A DNA stretch of 54,714 bases, taken from positions 1 through 54,714 of the forward strand of contig JAGHVF010000076.1 of assembly GCA_018064425.1 (NCBI GenBank). The letters are read 5' to 3'. Position 1 is the first letter of the stretch. Every line of letters starts with the position of its first letter. Of the stretch, positions 18,479 through 28,134 are shown piece by piece. The notes beneath the pieces were generated by a model, which did no database searches, was not told the origin of the DNA, and saw only the letters and a list, made by a program, of their open reading frames with translations. The position numbers were made by a program, and so were the translations under genes. This stretch comes from Candidatus Colinaster equi (GTDB lineage: Bacteria; Bacillota; Clostridia; Lachnospirales; Lachnospiraceae).

Positions 18479-20219
18479 CTATCTGCTCCTGTACCTTTTT
18501 AATGTTTTCTTCAAGCTTCTCGGTTTTTGTATATCCCTGCATTTGTTTCAACGCACGCTTAAGATTCTCTTTTGACAATGCAAGATCATACTCCGACAAA
18601 TCACTTGATGCCGCATCAGGGAATATATCTTCTCTGTCAATAAGATCATTCTCATATTTGAGGATAAAATCGGCATTCTCGTTTTCCAGTTTACTTATGG
18701 ATTTACCGTTAGAGGCATTGAACTCATCCGGAGAATATTTCTCAGGTATATCCAGATACCACTCCTTTGAATAGAACCATTGGTTAAGCATCGGATCCTT
18801 AAACTGTCTGCCATGTCTTGCAAATATTTCATTACGAGCTATTCTAAGCTCCGACAGTCCCATGCCGTCAAGATCTGCTTCCGTTACTTTTCTATCCGAC
18901 GAATCCTCTATCATATAGTCCTTATCCATATACTTGTCATCAAATGCACCCGTTACATCAGGTGTCGGTACATATGATTTGGTAAATTTACCCGCATACT
19001 TCGATACTTCGGACATCTCTACCGTCACATCCTTGAAATCTTCAAGATTCTCACTTATCTGTGATTTGTACTTTATCAGATAGTAATCCTGTTGCTGCTT
19101 GTATATCTCCATATATATATCAGACAATATACTTTCCAAATCACTGTCATTTACAGAATAATATCTTCCCGCACATTCCTCTGCCAAATTTTGCAATTCT
19201 GCGGAGTCATAGCTGCTGTCACCTATTCCGATAAGATATACGGGGATTCCCGTATTACGCGACAGCTCTACAACATCTTCATATGTATAACTGCTGGCAT
19301 TCTCTTCTCCATCAGTAAAACCGACTACGCAACGTGCACCGGATTCCTTATATGTCTGATACAGTCCCGCATACAAAGCATCCAAAAGTGCGGTTGAACC
19401 ATTCGGATCGATTGCATCAATCGCCGAATTAAGTGCTGTTTCATCACTGGTGAAATCCTGTTTCAAATAAACATAATCATCAAAGGAGATGATTTCCAGT
19501 TTATCGCCGTTTTTAAGATTGACATTACCAATCAAAGTTTTTGCAGCGTTTTTTGCCTGATCCATTTTTCTGCCATCCATGCTTCCGCTTTGATCAAGCA
19601 CCAGGTTCATAGATATTTTGTCGCTTCCGCTCATGCGATAGACATCCTCAATATCCACATCCTTAAGGCTTCCGTCATCAGTTATCTCTTTAACGGTCAA
19701 ATCCTTGTCTGTCACGCCTTCAATAACATTACCGGCAGTATCCAGCAAACTCGCATACATGGTCACGCTCGGAAACGAAGCACTGTCTATCTGAGATATC
19801 TCAATACTAATATCCTGTTTTGGTCCGTCATATTCATCAGTCTCGGTCTCTTCTTCGGTTGTAGTCTCAGATTCTGCCTCTGCATCTGATGATTTCTTAG
19901 TCTTCTTAGATTTCTTTGGCTTGTCTGAATCCGATGCATCCTCTGCATCATCATTTCCAAGAATTTTTCCCACAATGCTCTGTCCCACTTCGGTAAAACC
20001 GATTGTATATACAGCACCTCCGAGTAATGCAATAAACAAAAGCACTATAAGTAACGGAATCCATACTTTTGATTTCTTCTTCTCTTCAGTCGACAAACGC
20101 TTGACGGCAACACCCCTTGCCTCGTTTTTTGCATTGGCATCATCATCCAACTTAGCGCCACATGCTACGCAGAATTTCGCACCGTCTGCAATCTCATGTC
20201 CACACTTCGTACAAAACAT
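18456..20219 (-). CDS. Zinc-ribbon membrane protein with vWA and YARHG domains
   Basis: 587 residues. The cytoplasmic N-terminus is a zinc ribbon with C3, C6, C17 and C20. A membrane span (about 52-74) is followed by a Lys/Ser/Glu-rich linker. Then comes a von Willebrand A domain with an intact MIDAS: D209, S211, S213, T276 and D303. Residues about 450-495 match the YARHG domain ([22 protein letters not shown]). YARHG is often found next to envelope-associated extracellular regions. The C-terminal 60 residues look coiled-coil. It precedes and overlaps the amidase gene, suggesting a cell-wall role. The domain assignments are strong; the function is unknown. Confidence 0.88.
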   Translation of the reverse strand: MFCTKCGHEIADGAKFCVACGAKLDDDANAKNEARGVAVKRLSTEEKKKSKVWIPLLIVLLFIALLGGAVYTIGFTEVGQSIVGKILGNDDAEDASDSDKPKKSKKTKKSSDAEAESETTTEEETETDEYDGPKQDISIEISQIDSASFPSVTMYASLLDTAGNVIEGVTDKDLTVKEITDDGSLKDVDIEDVYRMSGSDKISMNLVLDQSGSMDGRKMDQAKNAAKTLIGNVNLKNGDKLEIISFDDYVYLKQDFTSDETALNSAIDAIDPNGSTALLDALYAGLYQTYKESGARCVVGFTDGEENASSYTYEDVVELSRNTGIPVYLIGIGDSSYDSAELQNLAEECAGRYYSVNDSDLESILSDIYMEIYKQQQDYYLIKYKSQISENLEDFKDVTVEMSEVSKYAGKFTKSYVPTPDVTGAFDDKYMDKDYMIEDSSDRKVTEADLDGMGLSELRIARNEIFARHGRQFKDPMLNQWFYSKEWYLDIPEKYSPDEFNASNGKSISKLENENADFILKYENDLIDREDIFPDAASSDLSEYDLALSKENLKRALKQMQGYTKTEKLEENIKKVQEQIDADEIQY

Positions 20220-20288
20220 ATTCTATCCCCCATCAATACATATATCGTTATGCACATCTGCCATTTATGATATATGTTATAGCGTCAC

Positions 20289-22364
20289 TTACTTTTCAAG
20301 CACAATTAATCTGCGTACATCTTCATCAATCTTCTTGGATTTGCCATTCTTGTATATATACAAATCGCCCATTCGCTTTTTATTGCTATAATCTGCAACA
20401 TACGCAAATCCGCCATCTTCGAGAATCATGGCTCCATTGCAGTCATCGCAAATCTTTTTCGTTTTTCCATTGCAATATATCAAGTCACCCGGATGTTTCT
20501 CACTTGCATCTTCCTTAAACAGAATTGCTTTTTCATCAGGCAACGGATAGATAGAATACATCACGACATCATCCGATATTTCTTCATCATTCTTATACAA
20601 AGTGGCTGTATAGTTCTCAGTTTCCTCGGCTGTATAATATACATCATCACCTACAACCTCTGCCTGACCTGCAAATTCCTCTGTTACCACCTCGACATCT
20701 GCCTGACCTGTTCTCTTTGTTTTTAACAGCACTTTGTTGTCATTATCTTTAATGTCAAAATATATCATATTACAATCTTCATCAGCATGATCGATAATCA
20801 ATGACTCAACATTGTATTCAGCCGGAATTTCCATCGGTGTTGTCTTATCGAAATCATATTTGTATGTCTGCACGCCCGTCTTCTGTACTTCCTCAAACTT
20901 TGACCATCTTTCGCCATATGTCATTTCTTCCAATTCAGACATTTTTATCTTCTCTATCTTATCTGTATCTATCGTCTGATATAGGAATACATTTCCACTG
21001 CTTGCTATATTTTTAAATACTCCGCTTGCAAAATCAGCTGTTTCATTCTTTTTCGCATCATATATATGATATGTTCTCTCAAGCGGATCACATGTCTTGG
21101 CAAATTCTCTTCTGATGCTGTCTCTCTGAAGCATTGCATCATATTCATCAAGTGCATCATAGTATTGATCGTCAACTACGGTTCTCTCCCAGTCTCCCCA
21201 AAAACTGTCTACAACTTCAGTACGCTCATAATCCTCCATCTGTGGATAATCCATCTGAGCATCCTTATCGGCAAGATCATCATCAATGTACATACTTACC
21301 TCAGGTACAAGAGCATCATTATATCCATACTCATCATAATATTCATCCGTAATACCCGGTGCTACCTCTACGGCAGCCGGTGCTGCTTCATCAACAGTCG
21401 CTGCTGCAGCCCCATTGCCTGACGTAAACGAATTGAATAATGACTTAAGTGATGAGCCATTGCCATCGGAAGAATTGTCCATATCCAGGCTGTCATCTTC
21501 AATATCCGGTGCATCAGCATATATAAGCTGTACATCGTCGCCGTTTTTCAGCACATATATTTCCCCGACATCCTCAGCAATCTGCTCTGCCTTCTTACAA
21601 TTTGTCATTGAATACAAAACATTATCCGTATCAACATAATATATTGTCTTCAAATCATCTGACATATAAGCCACGTTATTGACATCAGATACTATTTTTT
21701 CGGCATCTTTTTTGCTATACATATCTTTTACATATAACGTCTCATCACCGTATTTGCCTGTTGTCCATACAACATGCTTATCGTCTCCCGCCATTCTGAA
21801 ATACACAACATCTCTTGCCAACTTATCTTTACCATCAATGTCAGCCGTATAAAGATCTTTGTCTTCAGTTATATATATAATCTTATGATTTGCATATGCA
21901 TCATAATATACGACATCCGATGCTATCTTTTTGCCCTTATCGTCCTTATCAGCCAGATTCTTGCAATATACCTCTCTCTCATCACCTACCACATTTGAAT
22001 AGAATACATACTTTTCATCATTGGAAAGGTAAGCCGTTACAAGTGCAGAATCACCTTTACATGCTTTACTTCCGAATTCTGCCGGATCACCGTGTGTCCA
22101 CATCGCTATGCAATCATCTTTCTGATATAACAATGGTGTCTTCGGAGTTATTATACGAGGTAAAACGTATATACCCCCGGCAATCAAGGCAAGAATAATT
22201 ACTACGGCAATCAATTTACCGAATATTTTTTTACCGCTCTTTTCCTTCTTAACCTTTTCCTTTTTTCCTGTTCCCGAATTGTCTTCAGTCAGCAATTCGG
22301 CTCCGCATGCAAAACAGAATTTTGCATCATTCGCATTTTCAGCTCCACATTTTCCACAAAACAT
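20289..22364 (-). CDS. Zinc-ribbon membrane protein with a large repeat-rich extracellular region
   Basis: 691 residues. It starts with a zinc ribbon (MFCGKCG, then CFACG) closely resembling that of the next gene, a Lys-rich stretch and one membrane span (about 47-68). The extracellular part has repeats of about 40-45 residues with a hydrophobic beta pattern (VVYYDAYANHKIIYITEDKDL, VVYFRMAGDDKHVVWTTGKYG), reminiscent of a beta-propeller. An acidic Asp/Tyr-rich insertion lies near 290-420, and propeller-like repeats resume at the C-terminus. AGGAGG precedes the start. I recognise the architecture but not a specific family; a ligand-binding envelope protein is the best guess. Confidence 0.75.
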   Translation of the reverse strand: MFCGKCGAENANDAKFCFACGAELLTEDNSGTGKKEKVKKEKSGKKIFGKLIAVVIILALIAGGIYVLPRIITPKTPLLYQKDDCIAMWTHGDPAEFGSKACKGDSALVTAYLSNDEKYVFYSNVVGDEREVYCKNLADKDDKGKKIASDVVYYDAYANHKIIYITEDKDLYTADIDGKDKLARDVVYFRMAGDDKHVVWTTGKYGDETLYVKDMYSKKDAEKIVSDVNNVAYMSDDLKTIYYVDTDNVLYSMTNCKKAEQIAEDVGEIYVLKNGDDVQLIYADAPDIEDDSLDMDNSSDGNGSSLKSLFNSFTSGNGAAAATVDEAAPAAVEVAPGITDEYYDEYGYNDALVPEVSMYIDDDLADKDAQMDYPQMEDYERTEVVDSFWGDWERTVVDDQYYDALDEYDAMLQRDSIRREFAKTCDPLERTYHIYDAKKNETADFASGVFKNIASSGNVFLYQTIDTDKIEKIKMSELEEMTYGERWSKFEEVQKTGVQTYKYDFDKTTPMEIPAEYNVESLIIDHADEDCNMIYFDIKDNDNKVLLKTKRTGQADVEVVTEEFAGQAEVVGDDVYYTAEETENYTATLYKNDEEISDDVVMYSIYPLPDEKAILFKEDASEKHPGDLIYCNGKTKKICDDCNGAMILEDGGFAYVADYSNKKRMGDLYIYKNGKSKKIDEDVRRLIVLEK

Positions 22365-22385
22365 ATTATGCCCCTCCTAATCGTG

Positions 22386-22411
22386 AAAATGGCGTCAAAA
22401 TATGACGCCAT
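22386..22411 (-). terminator. Probable terminator after the FliD-like gene
   Basis: A 9-bp perfect stem ATGGCGTCA/TGACGCCAT (22389-22397 with 22403-22411) is followed on the minus strand by TTTTC. The T-run is short, so termination may be partial. Confidence 0.6.
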
Positions 22412-22436
22412 CAACCTACTTATATATATAAAAAAT

Positions 22437-23786
22437 TTAACAATACGAATTAAACATCATTCCCGCGTATGCACTTGCCACATACGGACTTAAGAATGTC
22501 TTACCCGGATTCTTATATTCTACAACAGTCTTATCTACATAAGATACCGGATTAAGCGATACCTGCTTAGCCTTACGAAGCATTGCACCCGAGAAATCTC
22601 TAAGAGAAGTCATTCCTAATTCGCTGTCTTCATCAACTATAGAATTCCTCAGCTTCTCTTCATCCACCTCAAGAGTACCATCCTGTGCAATACTAATACC
22701 CATGCGTCCCATGCCTTCAGCATACAACTTGGCAATACTTCCTGTCTCCTGCACCAAACCGTTACTACGCGTCTGCTTATCTCTGTATTCACTCATCGTC
22801 TTAACGAATCTGTTATATCCGCCAATCAGATTGTTAATATTCTCAACAGCCGCTTCCGTATTGGGCTTGACTCCGATTGTAATCGGGCCGTCACCTTCTG
22901 CGGTAACGCCGTTAAGCGTAATCTCATAATTTTTCTCCAATATGAATGTATTGGATGCCGATTCAGCCTCCACACCGTTCACTGTGAAATGTGCATTGGA
23001 AGCTTCTCTGGCCACATAATCTATACCTAAATATTCAACAGATCCGGAACCCGGACCACCGTTGTCCGTAATTTCAAAAGCACGACTGCTCTCGCCAAAA
23101 TGAATACCAACCTGCGCAGACTCAATCTTCAAACTACTATTGCCCTCACCGTCTTCAATAACCGAAGAAGAAAGATGAATATTGGAATTATTAATCAATC
23201 TGCTCAGTCTGCTCTGTACTTCATAATTGGTATCATCAGGTCTGATAGTATACTGGAACTCATATCCCTGGCCGCCTACGTTCAGATCAAAAGAGTAATC
23301 ACCGGGTGCAATATCAAGCGTCTCCTTATTAAGGAAATCACCAATATTTACCTGCGATGTCGCCATCGATTGCACTTCCACTTCATACGTCGGAATCTCG
23401 CCTTCGGAACGTAATATCTGTCCATCATCAGCAGATTCATATTGCGTATTATCCTGTGAACCGACATATTTGGCTGTTGCAATATTCTCATTTGAAGAAT
23501 ACGCAATCTTACCGTCCAATTCAACCGTTCCCGCATTACCCATTACAGAAGAAATAGTATTCTGCAACATACGGGACTCTTCTTTCATACCTATTATATA
23601 TTTTCTTGCATCCGGAGTGGAATCAATCTTATACAGAGGAGCATCTTTATTGACACGCGCCATAGAATTCGTGATTCCTTTAAGCTCACTTCGCTTATGT
23701 GTATCGAATCTCGTGTCGCTCTTGTTTGGCGCATATGTAGTTAGATACTGATTATAAATCGTATTGAGAATTAACGAATTAGCCAT
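22437..23786 (-). CDS. FliD-like protein outside the flagellar cluster
   Basis: 449 residues. The C-terminal half resembles the FliD_C domain: a helix around ENINNLIGGYNRFVKTM, then KLYAEGMGRMGISIAQDGTL, which resembles the SEFGI.. segment of caps, and a conserved tail ending in YAGMMFNSYC. The middle contains the HFTVNGVEAESASNTF strand pattern of FliD D2/D3. The N-terminus (NSLILNTIYNQYLTTYAP) lacks the usual GLaSGlDT motif, so it may not function as a normal filament cap. The ATG at 23786 with AGGAGGGG upstream is preferred over the longer frame from 23843. It may be a specialised cap or an adhesin on the filament tip. Confidence 0.75.
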   Translation of the reverse strand: MANSLILNTIYNQYLTTYAPNKSDTRFDTHKRSELKGITNSMARVNKDAPLYKIDSTPDARKYIIGMKEESRMLQNTISSVMGNAGTVELDGKIAYSSNENIATAKYVGSQDNTQYESADDGQILRSEGEIPTYEVEVQSMATSQVNIGDFLNKETLDIAPGDYSFDLNVGGQGYEFQYTIRPDDTNYEVQSRLSRLINNSNIHLSSSVIEDGEGNSSLKIESAQVGIHFGESSRAFEITDNGGPGSGSVEYLGIDYVAREASNAHFTVNGVEAESASNTFILEKNYEITLNGVTAEGDGPITIGVKPNTEAAVENINNLIGGYNRFVKTMSEYRDKQTRSNGLVQETGSIAKLYAEGMGRMGISIAQDGTLEVDEEKLRNSIVDEDSELGMTSLRDFSGAMLRKAKQVSLNPVSYVDKTVVEYKNPGKTFLSPYVASAYAGMMFNSYC

Positions 23787-23922
23787 AGCACTGCCCCTCC
23801 TTTCTTCCATGATAAGAGTACCTACAATCCTTTGTACGGGCACACTGGCTCATATTCAGCCTAGTATTACATATTTATCATACCACTTCTTTGTCAATAT
23901 CTCAATACTTTTATTCAATTTT

Positions 23923-24747
23923 CTATTTTGCACTAAGAAGCTCAATATGGAAGTTGAGTTCCTTACCTGCCATTTCATGATTGGCGTCAAAAGTAATAGT
24001 CGTATCTGTTTTTGCTGTGACAGTCACCTTAAACGGCTGACCATACTGATTGGACAAAAATACCTGTTCGCCTACATTCAATTCTTCGCAGCCTTCCATT
24101 TCCGCAATCGGTACATCGAATATAGCAGCCGGATCCGGCTCGCCATAAGCTTCATCAGCTGTCAAATGTACATCCACTTCATCTCCGACATTCATCTTTG
24201 CAACCGCTGCATCAAAGCCCTTAATCATCATTCCGGCACCGCAAATGAATTCAAGCGGCTTCTCTCTGTCATATGATGAATCAAATTTCTCACCGTTATC
24301 AAAAGTACCTGTATAATGAACTGTCACAATTTTACCAAGATTGGGACCTTCGAATTCCGGTTTGCTATGGCATCCGCCACAACTGCCGCAATCGCCGCAA
24401 CTATGTTCTTCTTCATGATGATGGTCGCAATTAACGCCTGCACTTGTAAGTTCACCTGCCAGATATTTTTCCACAGCATCATCAGCATCGCCTGTAGCTC
24501 CCGAGCACAATTTTATACCGGCCTCTTCCAATGCTGCCTGTGCTCCCGCTCCAATGCCTCCGCATATCAATACATCTATTCCGCCTTCAAAAAGAAAACT
24601 CGCCAAAGCCTCGTGGCCGGCGCCATCAGTACCAACCACTTTGGAATCAATCACCTTCTCATCTTCAACTTCATACACCTTAAACTGCTCTGTGTGTCCA
24701 AAATGTCCGAATACTTTTCCGTTATCATATGTTACTGCTATTTTCAT
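23923..24747 (-). CDS. NifX-like domain fused to a SlyD-like FKBP peptidyl-prolyl isomerase
   Basis: 274 residues in three parts. Residues 1-105 resemble the dinitrogenase Fe-Mo cofactor biosynthesis (NifX/NifB-C) fold: MKIAVTYDNGKVFGHFGH, VYEVEDEKV, LICGGIGAGAQAALEEAGI. Residues 107-127 form a His/Cys-rich metal-binding linker with about four His and six Cys. Residues 135-274 are a SlyD-type FKBP with VTVHYTGTFDNGEKFDSSY and the inserted flap (DPAAIFDVP, FLSNQYGQPF). SlyD proteins bind nickel and assist metalloprotein folding, so a metal-linked chaperone is a reasonable inference. No nif genes are near. The ribosome binding site is weak. Confidence 0.88.
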   Translation of the reverse strand: MKIAVTYDNGKVFGHFGHTEQFKVYEVEDEKVIDSKVVGTDGAGHEALASFLFEGGIDVLICGGIGAGAQAALEEAGIKLCSGATGDADDAVEKYLAGELTSAGVNCDHHHEEEHSCGDCGSCGGCHSKPEFEGPNLGKIVTVHYTGTFDNGEKFDSSYDREKPLEFICGAGMMIKGFDAAVAKMNVGDEVDVHLTADEAYGEPDPAAIFDVPIAEMEGCEELNVGEQVFLSNQYGQPFKVTVTAKTDTTITFDANHEMAGKELNFHIELLSAK

Positions 24748-24824
24748 TTCTCATTATCGAACGACTTGCATATAAGTCCTTCTTTTTCCTTTCCTAATCT
24801 TAATTACTTCAATGAGCACGCCGC

Positions 24825-27008
24825 TTACATCTGTCCCGTCTCATCATCCTCCGGCAACAGCCTGAAAGTCTCAAAGACCATAACGCTTCGCGGATTAATC
24901 ATTATTGAACCGTGCACCTCCACACGATCCTGTACAACGCTGTCTTCTCTGAATGTATCTATCATTACATAGAAGCTGTAACCTGCAGGAGGATCCGGCA
25001 GTGTAATCACCTGCGGTTCCCAATAAGCGTTAATCCCCATATAGATTATCTCATCGTCTCCGCTTCTATGATGTTTACCCGCATACATTATTCCGACGTA
25101 ATGCTTATTGCTGCCATAATCCGTCCAAAACGGCTGCAAGCCATGCTGGCTTATACATGGATAGCCAAGCGAACATCTCTCTGTATCAATTCTTATTACT
25201 CTATGATGTTTACGATACCAGATTGCATACTGGAAAAAACTGAACAAATCATGATTTTTCTCAAGCAAAGTCCAATCCAGCCATGAAATCTTATTATCCT
25301 GGCAATATCCGTTATTATTGCCATACTGCGTGTTACCGAACTCGTCACCGGCCAAAAACATCGGTATTCCTCGGCTGAGCATCAAGGTCACGCACGCATT
25401 TTTCACCAATCTGCGTCGCAACTTATTAATCTCATAATCGTCCGTCTCACCTTCGACGCCGCAATTCCAGCTGTAATTATCGTTTGCGCCATCCGAATTG
25501 TTCCATCCGTTCGCTTCATTATGTTTGCTGTTATACGTATACAAATCATGCAAAGTAAATCCGTCATGACAATTGATAAAATTGACTGAAGCAAAATGTC
25601 CTCTCGTCTCAGGACTGTATATATCCGGCGAACCCGATATTCTGTTAGCCGCCACCTGCTCCAAATAATTATCACCTTTTAAAAATCCACGTACATCATC
25701 ACGATATTTACCGTTCCACTCTACCCATCTGTTCCACGACGGGAAGCTTCCTACCTGATACATTCCGCCCGCATCCCAAGCCTCGGCAATAAGTTTTACT
25801 TTACCAAGAATCGGATCAAAAGCAAGACTTTCAAGCAATGGCGGTTTGCTCATAGGCGAACCGTCTTCATTTCTTCCGAGAATGGACGCCAAATCAAATC
25901 TGAAGCCATCAATTCTGTACGCTATTACCCAATGACGCAGACAATCAATAATCATCTGGCGTACAATCGGATGATTGCAGTTAAGCGTATTTCCGCATCC
26001 GGAGAAATTATAATAATATCCGTCCGGCGTCAACATATAATACACATTATTATCAATACCCTTAAACGAGAAAACAGGTCCTTTTTCATTGCCTTCGGCA
26101 GTATGATTAAACACAACATCCAAAAATACTTCTATGCCATTCTCGTTAAGTAGCTTAATTAATCGCTTAAGCTCGTTACCTTCCTTATTGTATTCGGGTT
26201 TTGAACAATATGCCGTATTGGGTGAAAAATAATTAACGGTATTGTATCCCCAGTAATCTATCAGATGATTGTCATTATATACACGATGATCATGCATCTC
26301 ATCAAACTCGAAAATAGGCATAAGTTCCACTGCCGTCACCCCAAGCTCTTTAAGATACGGTATCTTCTGGCGTATTCCGTCAAAAGTTCCGGGAAAATCA
26401 ACGCCCGAAGATTCATCCATTGTAAATCCTCTTACATGCATCTCATAGATAATAAGGTCTTCCATCGGTGTAAGCGGTTGCTTACAGTCTTCCCAATCGA
26501 AATCATTTTTTACCACACGTGCTCTGTATCCCGAACCGCTCTTTTCGCTTCCCCATTCACGCAAGCCTGCAACAGCCTTTGCATATGGGTCTAACAGAAT
26601 GTTCTCCTTATTAAAAATAAGGCCTCTCTTAGGTTCATACGGACCATCCATTCTATAAGCATACTCCAAATCATCTACCTTCAATCCGAATACAATCATA
26701 GAATAGCAATTGCCTATCTTATAATTGTCCGGGAAAGGTATAACCGCAAAAGGTTCTGTTGCTTTTCTTCTGAAAAGCAACAATTCGCACGAAGTAGCCT
26801 GCATCGAATTAATGGTAAAATTAATGCCACCGGGAATAACGGTAGCACCGTTTATTTCATAAAATCCGGGACGTATCTCATATCCGTCCACCATATCCAT
26901 CGGTATTAAGTTGATGTGCTGATTACCAACACCACTCATTTTCTCATCATTCATAGGCACTTTTTTATTAATGTTTTCCTCAACTTCTATCTTTCTTTTT
27001 CCAAACAT
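24825..27008 (-). CDS. glgX: Glycogen debranching enzyme, isoamylase/GlgX type (GH13)
   Basis: 727 residues. An N-terminal CBM48 domain (YEIRPGFYEINGATVIPGG onward) precedes a GH13 barrel. Catalytic regions are intact: DVVFNHTAEG (region I), YRIDGFRFDLA (nucleophile Asp), LIAEAWDAGG (acid/base Glu) and INCHDGFTLHD (transition-state Asp). It hydrolyses alpha-1,6 branches of glycogen or starch in the cytoplasm. The longest frame would begin with TTG at 27011; I take the ATG at 27008 with GAGGA upstream. It follows glf by 19 nt. No terminator is visible in the 77-nt gap to the NifX-SlyD gene, so the two may be cotranscribed. Confidence 0.93.
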   Translation of the reverse strand: MFGKRKIEVEENINKKVPMNDEKMSGVGNQHINLIPMDMVDGYEIRPGFYEINGATVIPGGINFTINSMQATSCELLLFRRKATEPFAVIPFPDNYKIGNCYSMIVFGLKVDDLEYAYRMDGPYEPKRGLIFNKENILLDPYAKAVAGLREWGSEKSGSGYRARVVKNDFDWEDCKQPLTPMEDLIIYEMHVRGFTMDESSGVDFPGTFDGIRQKIPYLKELGVTAVELMPIFEFDEMHDHRVYNDNHLIDYWGYNTVNYFSPNTAYCSKPEYNKEGNELKRLIKLLNENGIEVFLDVVFNHTAEGNEKGPVFSFKGIDNNVYYMLTPDGYYYNFSGCGNTLNCNHPIVRQMIIDCLRHWVIAYRIDGFRFDLASILGRNEDGSPMSKPPLLESLAFDPILGKVKLIAEAWDAGGMYQVGSFPSWNRWVEWNGKYRDDVRGFLKGDNYLEQVAANRISGSPDIYSPETRGHFASVNFINCHDGFTLHDLYTYNSKHNEANGWNNSDGANDNYSWNCGVEGETDDYEINKLRRRLVKNACVTLMLSRGIPMFLAGDEFGNTQYGNNNGYCQDNKISWLDWTLLEKNHDLFSFFQYAIWYRKHHRVIRIDTERCSLGYPCISQHGLQPFWTDYGSNKHYVGIMYAGKHHRSGDDEIIYMGINAYWEPQVITLPDPPAGYSFYVMIDTFREDSVVQDRVEVHGSIMINPRSVMVFETFRLLPEDDETGQM

Positions 27009-27027
27009 CAATAATCCTCATCGATCA

Positions 27028-28134
27028 TTATCGATTGTCCGCCACCATTTGTAAGGCAGCCTCTATTACTTTATCCATATCATAGTACTTGTACTGACCC
27101 AAGCGTCCTCCGAAAAGTACGTTTTTCTCTCCGTCAGCCAGCTTTGCATATTGCTCATACAACGCATTATTGCGCTCATTATTTACCGGATAATAAGGTT
27201 CATCGCCTTTTTCCCACGACTTTGGATATTCCTTACTCACTACGGTTGACGGTTGTTTACCGAAAGCAAAATGCTTATGCTCGATTATTCGTGTATACGG
27301 TATTTCACGCTCAGTATAATTCACAACCGCATTTCCCTGATAGTTCTCCACGTTTTCCATAAGTTCATGTTCAAAATATACAGTTCTGTATTCAAGCTCA
27401 CCCAGTGAAAAATCAAAATACTCATCAATCATTCCGGTGTAGAGAATCTTATCAAATGTATTGCCGTCCGCTCCCGAGTTCATATATTCTTTGAATTCGG
27501 TATTCAGACGCACCTCTATTCCTTCAAGCATCTTCTCGACAATTGCTGTATATCCGCCTTCCGGAATACCCTGATATCTGTCATTGAAATAGTTATTATC
27601 ATATGTAAATCTAAGCGGAAGTCTCTTGATAATAAAAGCCGGCAATTCCGTACAGTCTCTGCCCCACTGTTTCTCGGTATATCCTTTTATAAGTTTCTCA
27701 TATACATCTGTTCCCACAAGCGACAATGCCTGCTGTTCAAGATTACTCGGCTCACCGATATTAAGCGATTCTATCTGCTCACGTATCTTAGCCTGTGCCT
27801 CTTTTGGTGTCTTTATATTCCACAACTTTGAAAAGGTATTCATATTAAAAGGCAGATTATACAACTCATCTTTGTATACCGCTATCGGCGAATTAATGAA
27901 ATTATTGAATTTCGCAAATTGTCCGATATAATTCCATATTTCTTCATTGCTTGTATGGAAAATGTGTGCTCCGTACCAATGCACATCAATATCTTCCCAC
28001 TTTTTCGTATATACATTGCCCGCAATATGTTCTCTTTTATCAATTACAAGGCACTTCTTGCCTTCCTTTGTCATCTCGTGTGCAAATACCGCGCCAAACA
28101 ATCCGGCACCCACAATAAGATAATCATACTTCAT
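27028..28134 (-). CDS. glf: UDP-galactopyranose mutase
   Basis: 368 residues, full length for bacterial Glf. The FAD-binding motif is at the N-terminus (YLIVGAGLFGAVFAHEM) and is followed by the family blocks AGNVYTKKWEDIDVHWYGAH and YTEKQWGRD. It interconverts UDP-galactopyranose and UDP-galactofuranose, so some surface glycan of this organism should contain galactofuranose. Its ATG overlaps the stop codon of the fucosyltransferase gene by one base, implying coupled translation. Confidence 0.96.
   Translation of the reverse strand: MKYDYLIVGAGLFGAVFAHEMTKEGKKCLVIDKREHIAGNVYTKKWEDIDVHWYGAHIFHTSNEEIWNYIGQFAKFNNFINSPIAVYKDELYNLPFNMNTFSKLWNIKTPKEAQAKIREQIESLNIGEPSNLEQQALSLVGTDVYEKLIKGYTEKQWGRDCTELPAFIIKRLPLRFTYDNNYFNDRYQGIPEGGYTAIVEKMLEGIEVRLNTEFKEYMNSGADGNTFDKILYTGMIDEYFDFSLGELEYRTVYFEHELMENVENYQGNAVVNYTEREIPYTRIIEHKHFAFGKQPSTVVSKEYPKSWEKGDEPYYPVNNERNNALYEQYAKLADGEKNVLFGGRLGQYKYYDMDKVIEAALQMVADNR

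Noticed and set aside
23870-23897. TTGACA upstream of the FliD-like gene as a sigma-A promoter, or a TAAA-N13 sigma-28 site
   Set aside because: The -35 is perfect but no acceptable -10 lies at 16-18 nt, and the sigma-28 alternative has a wrong spacer.
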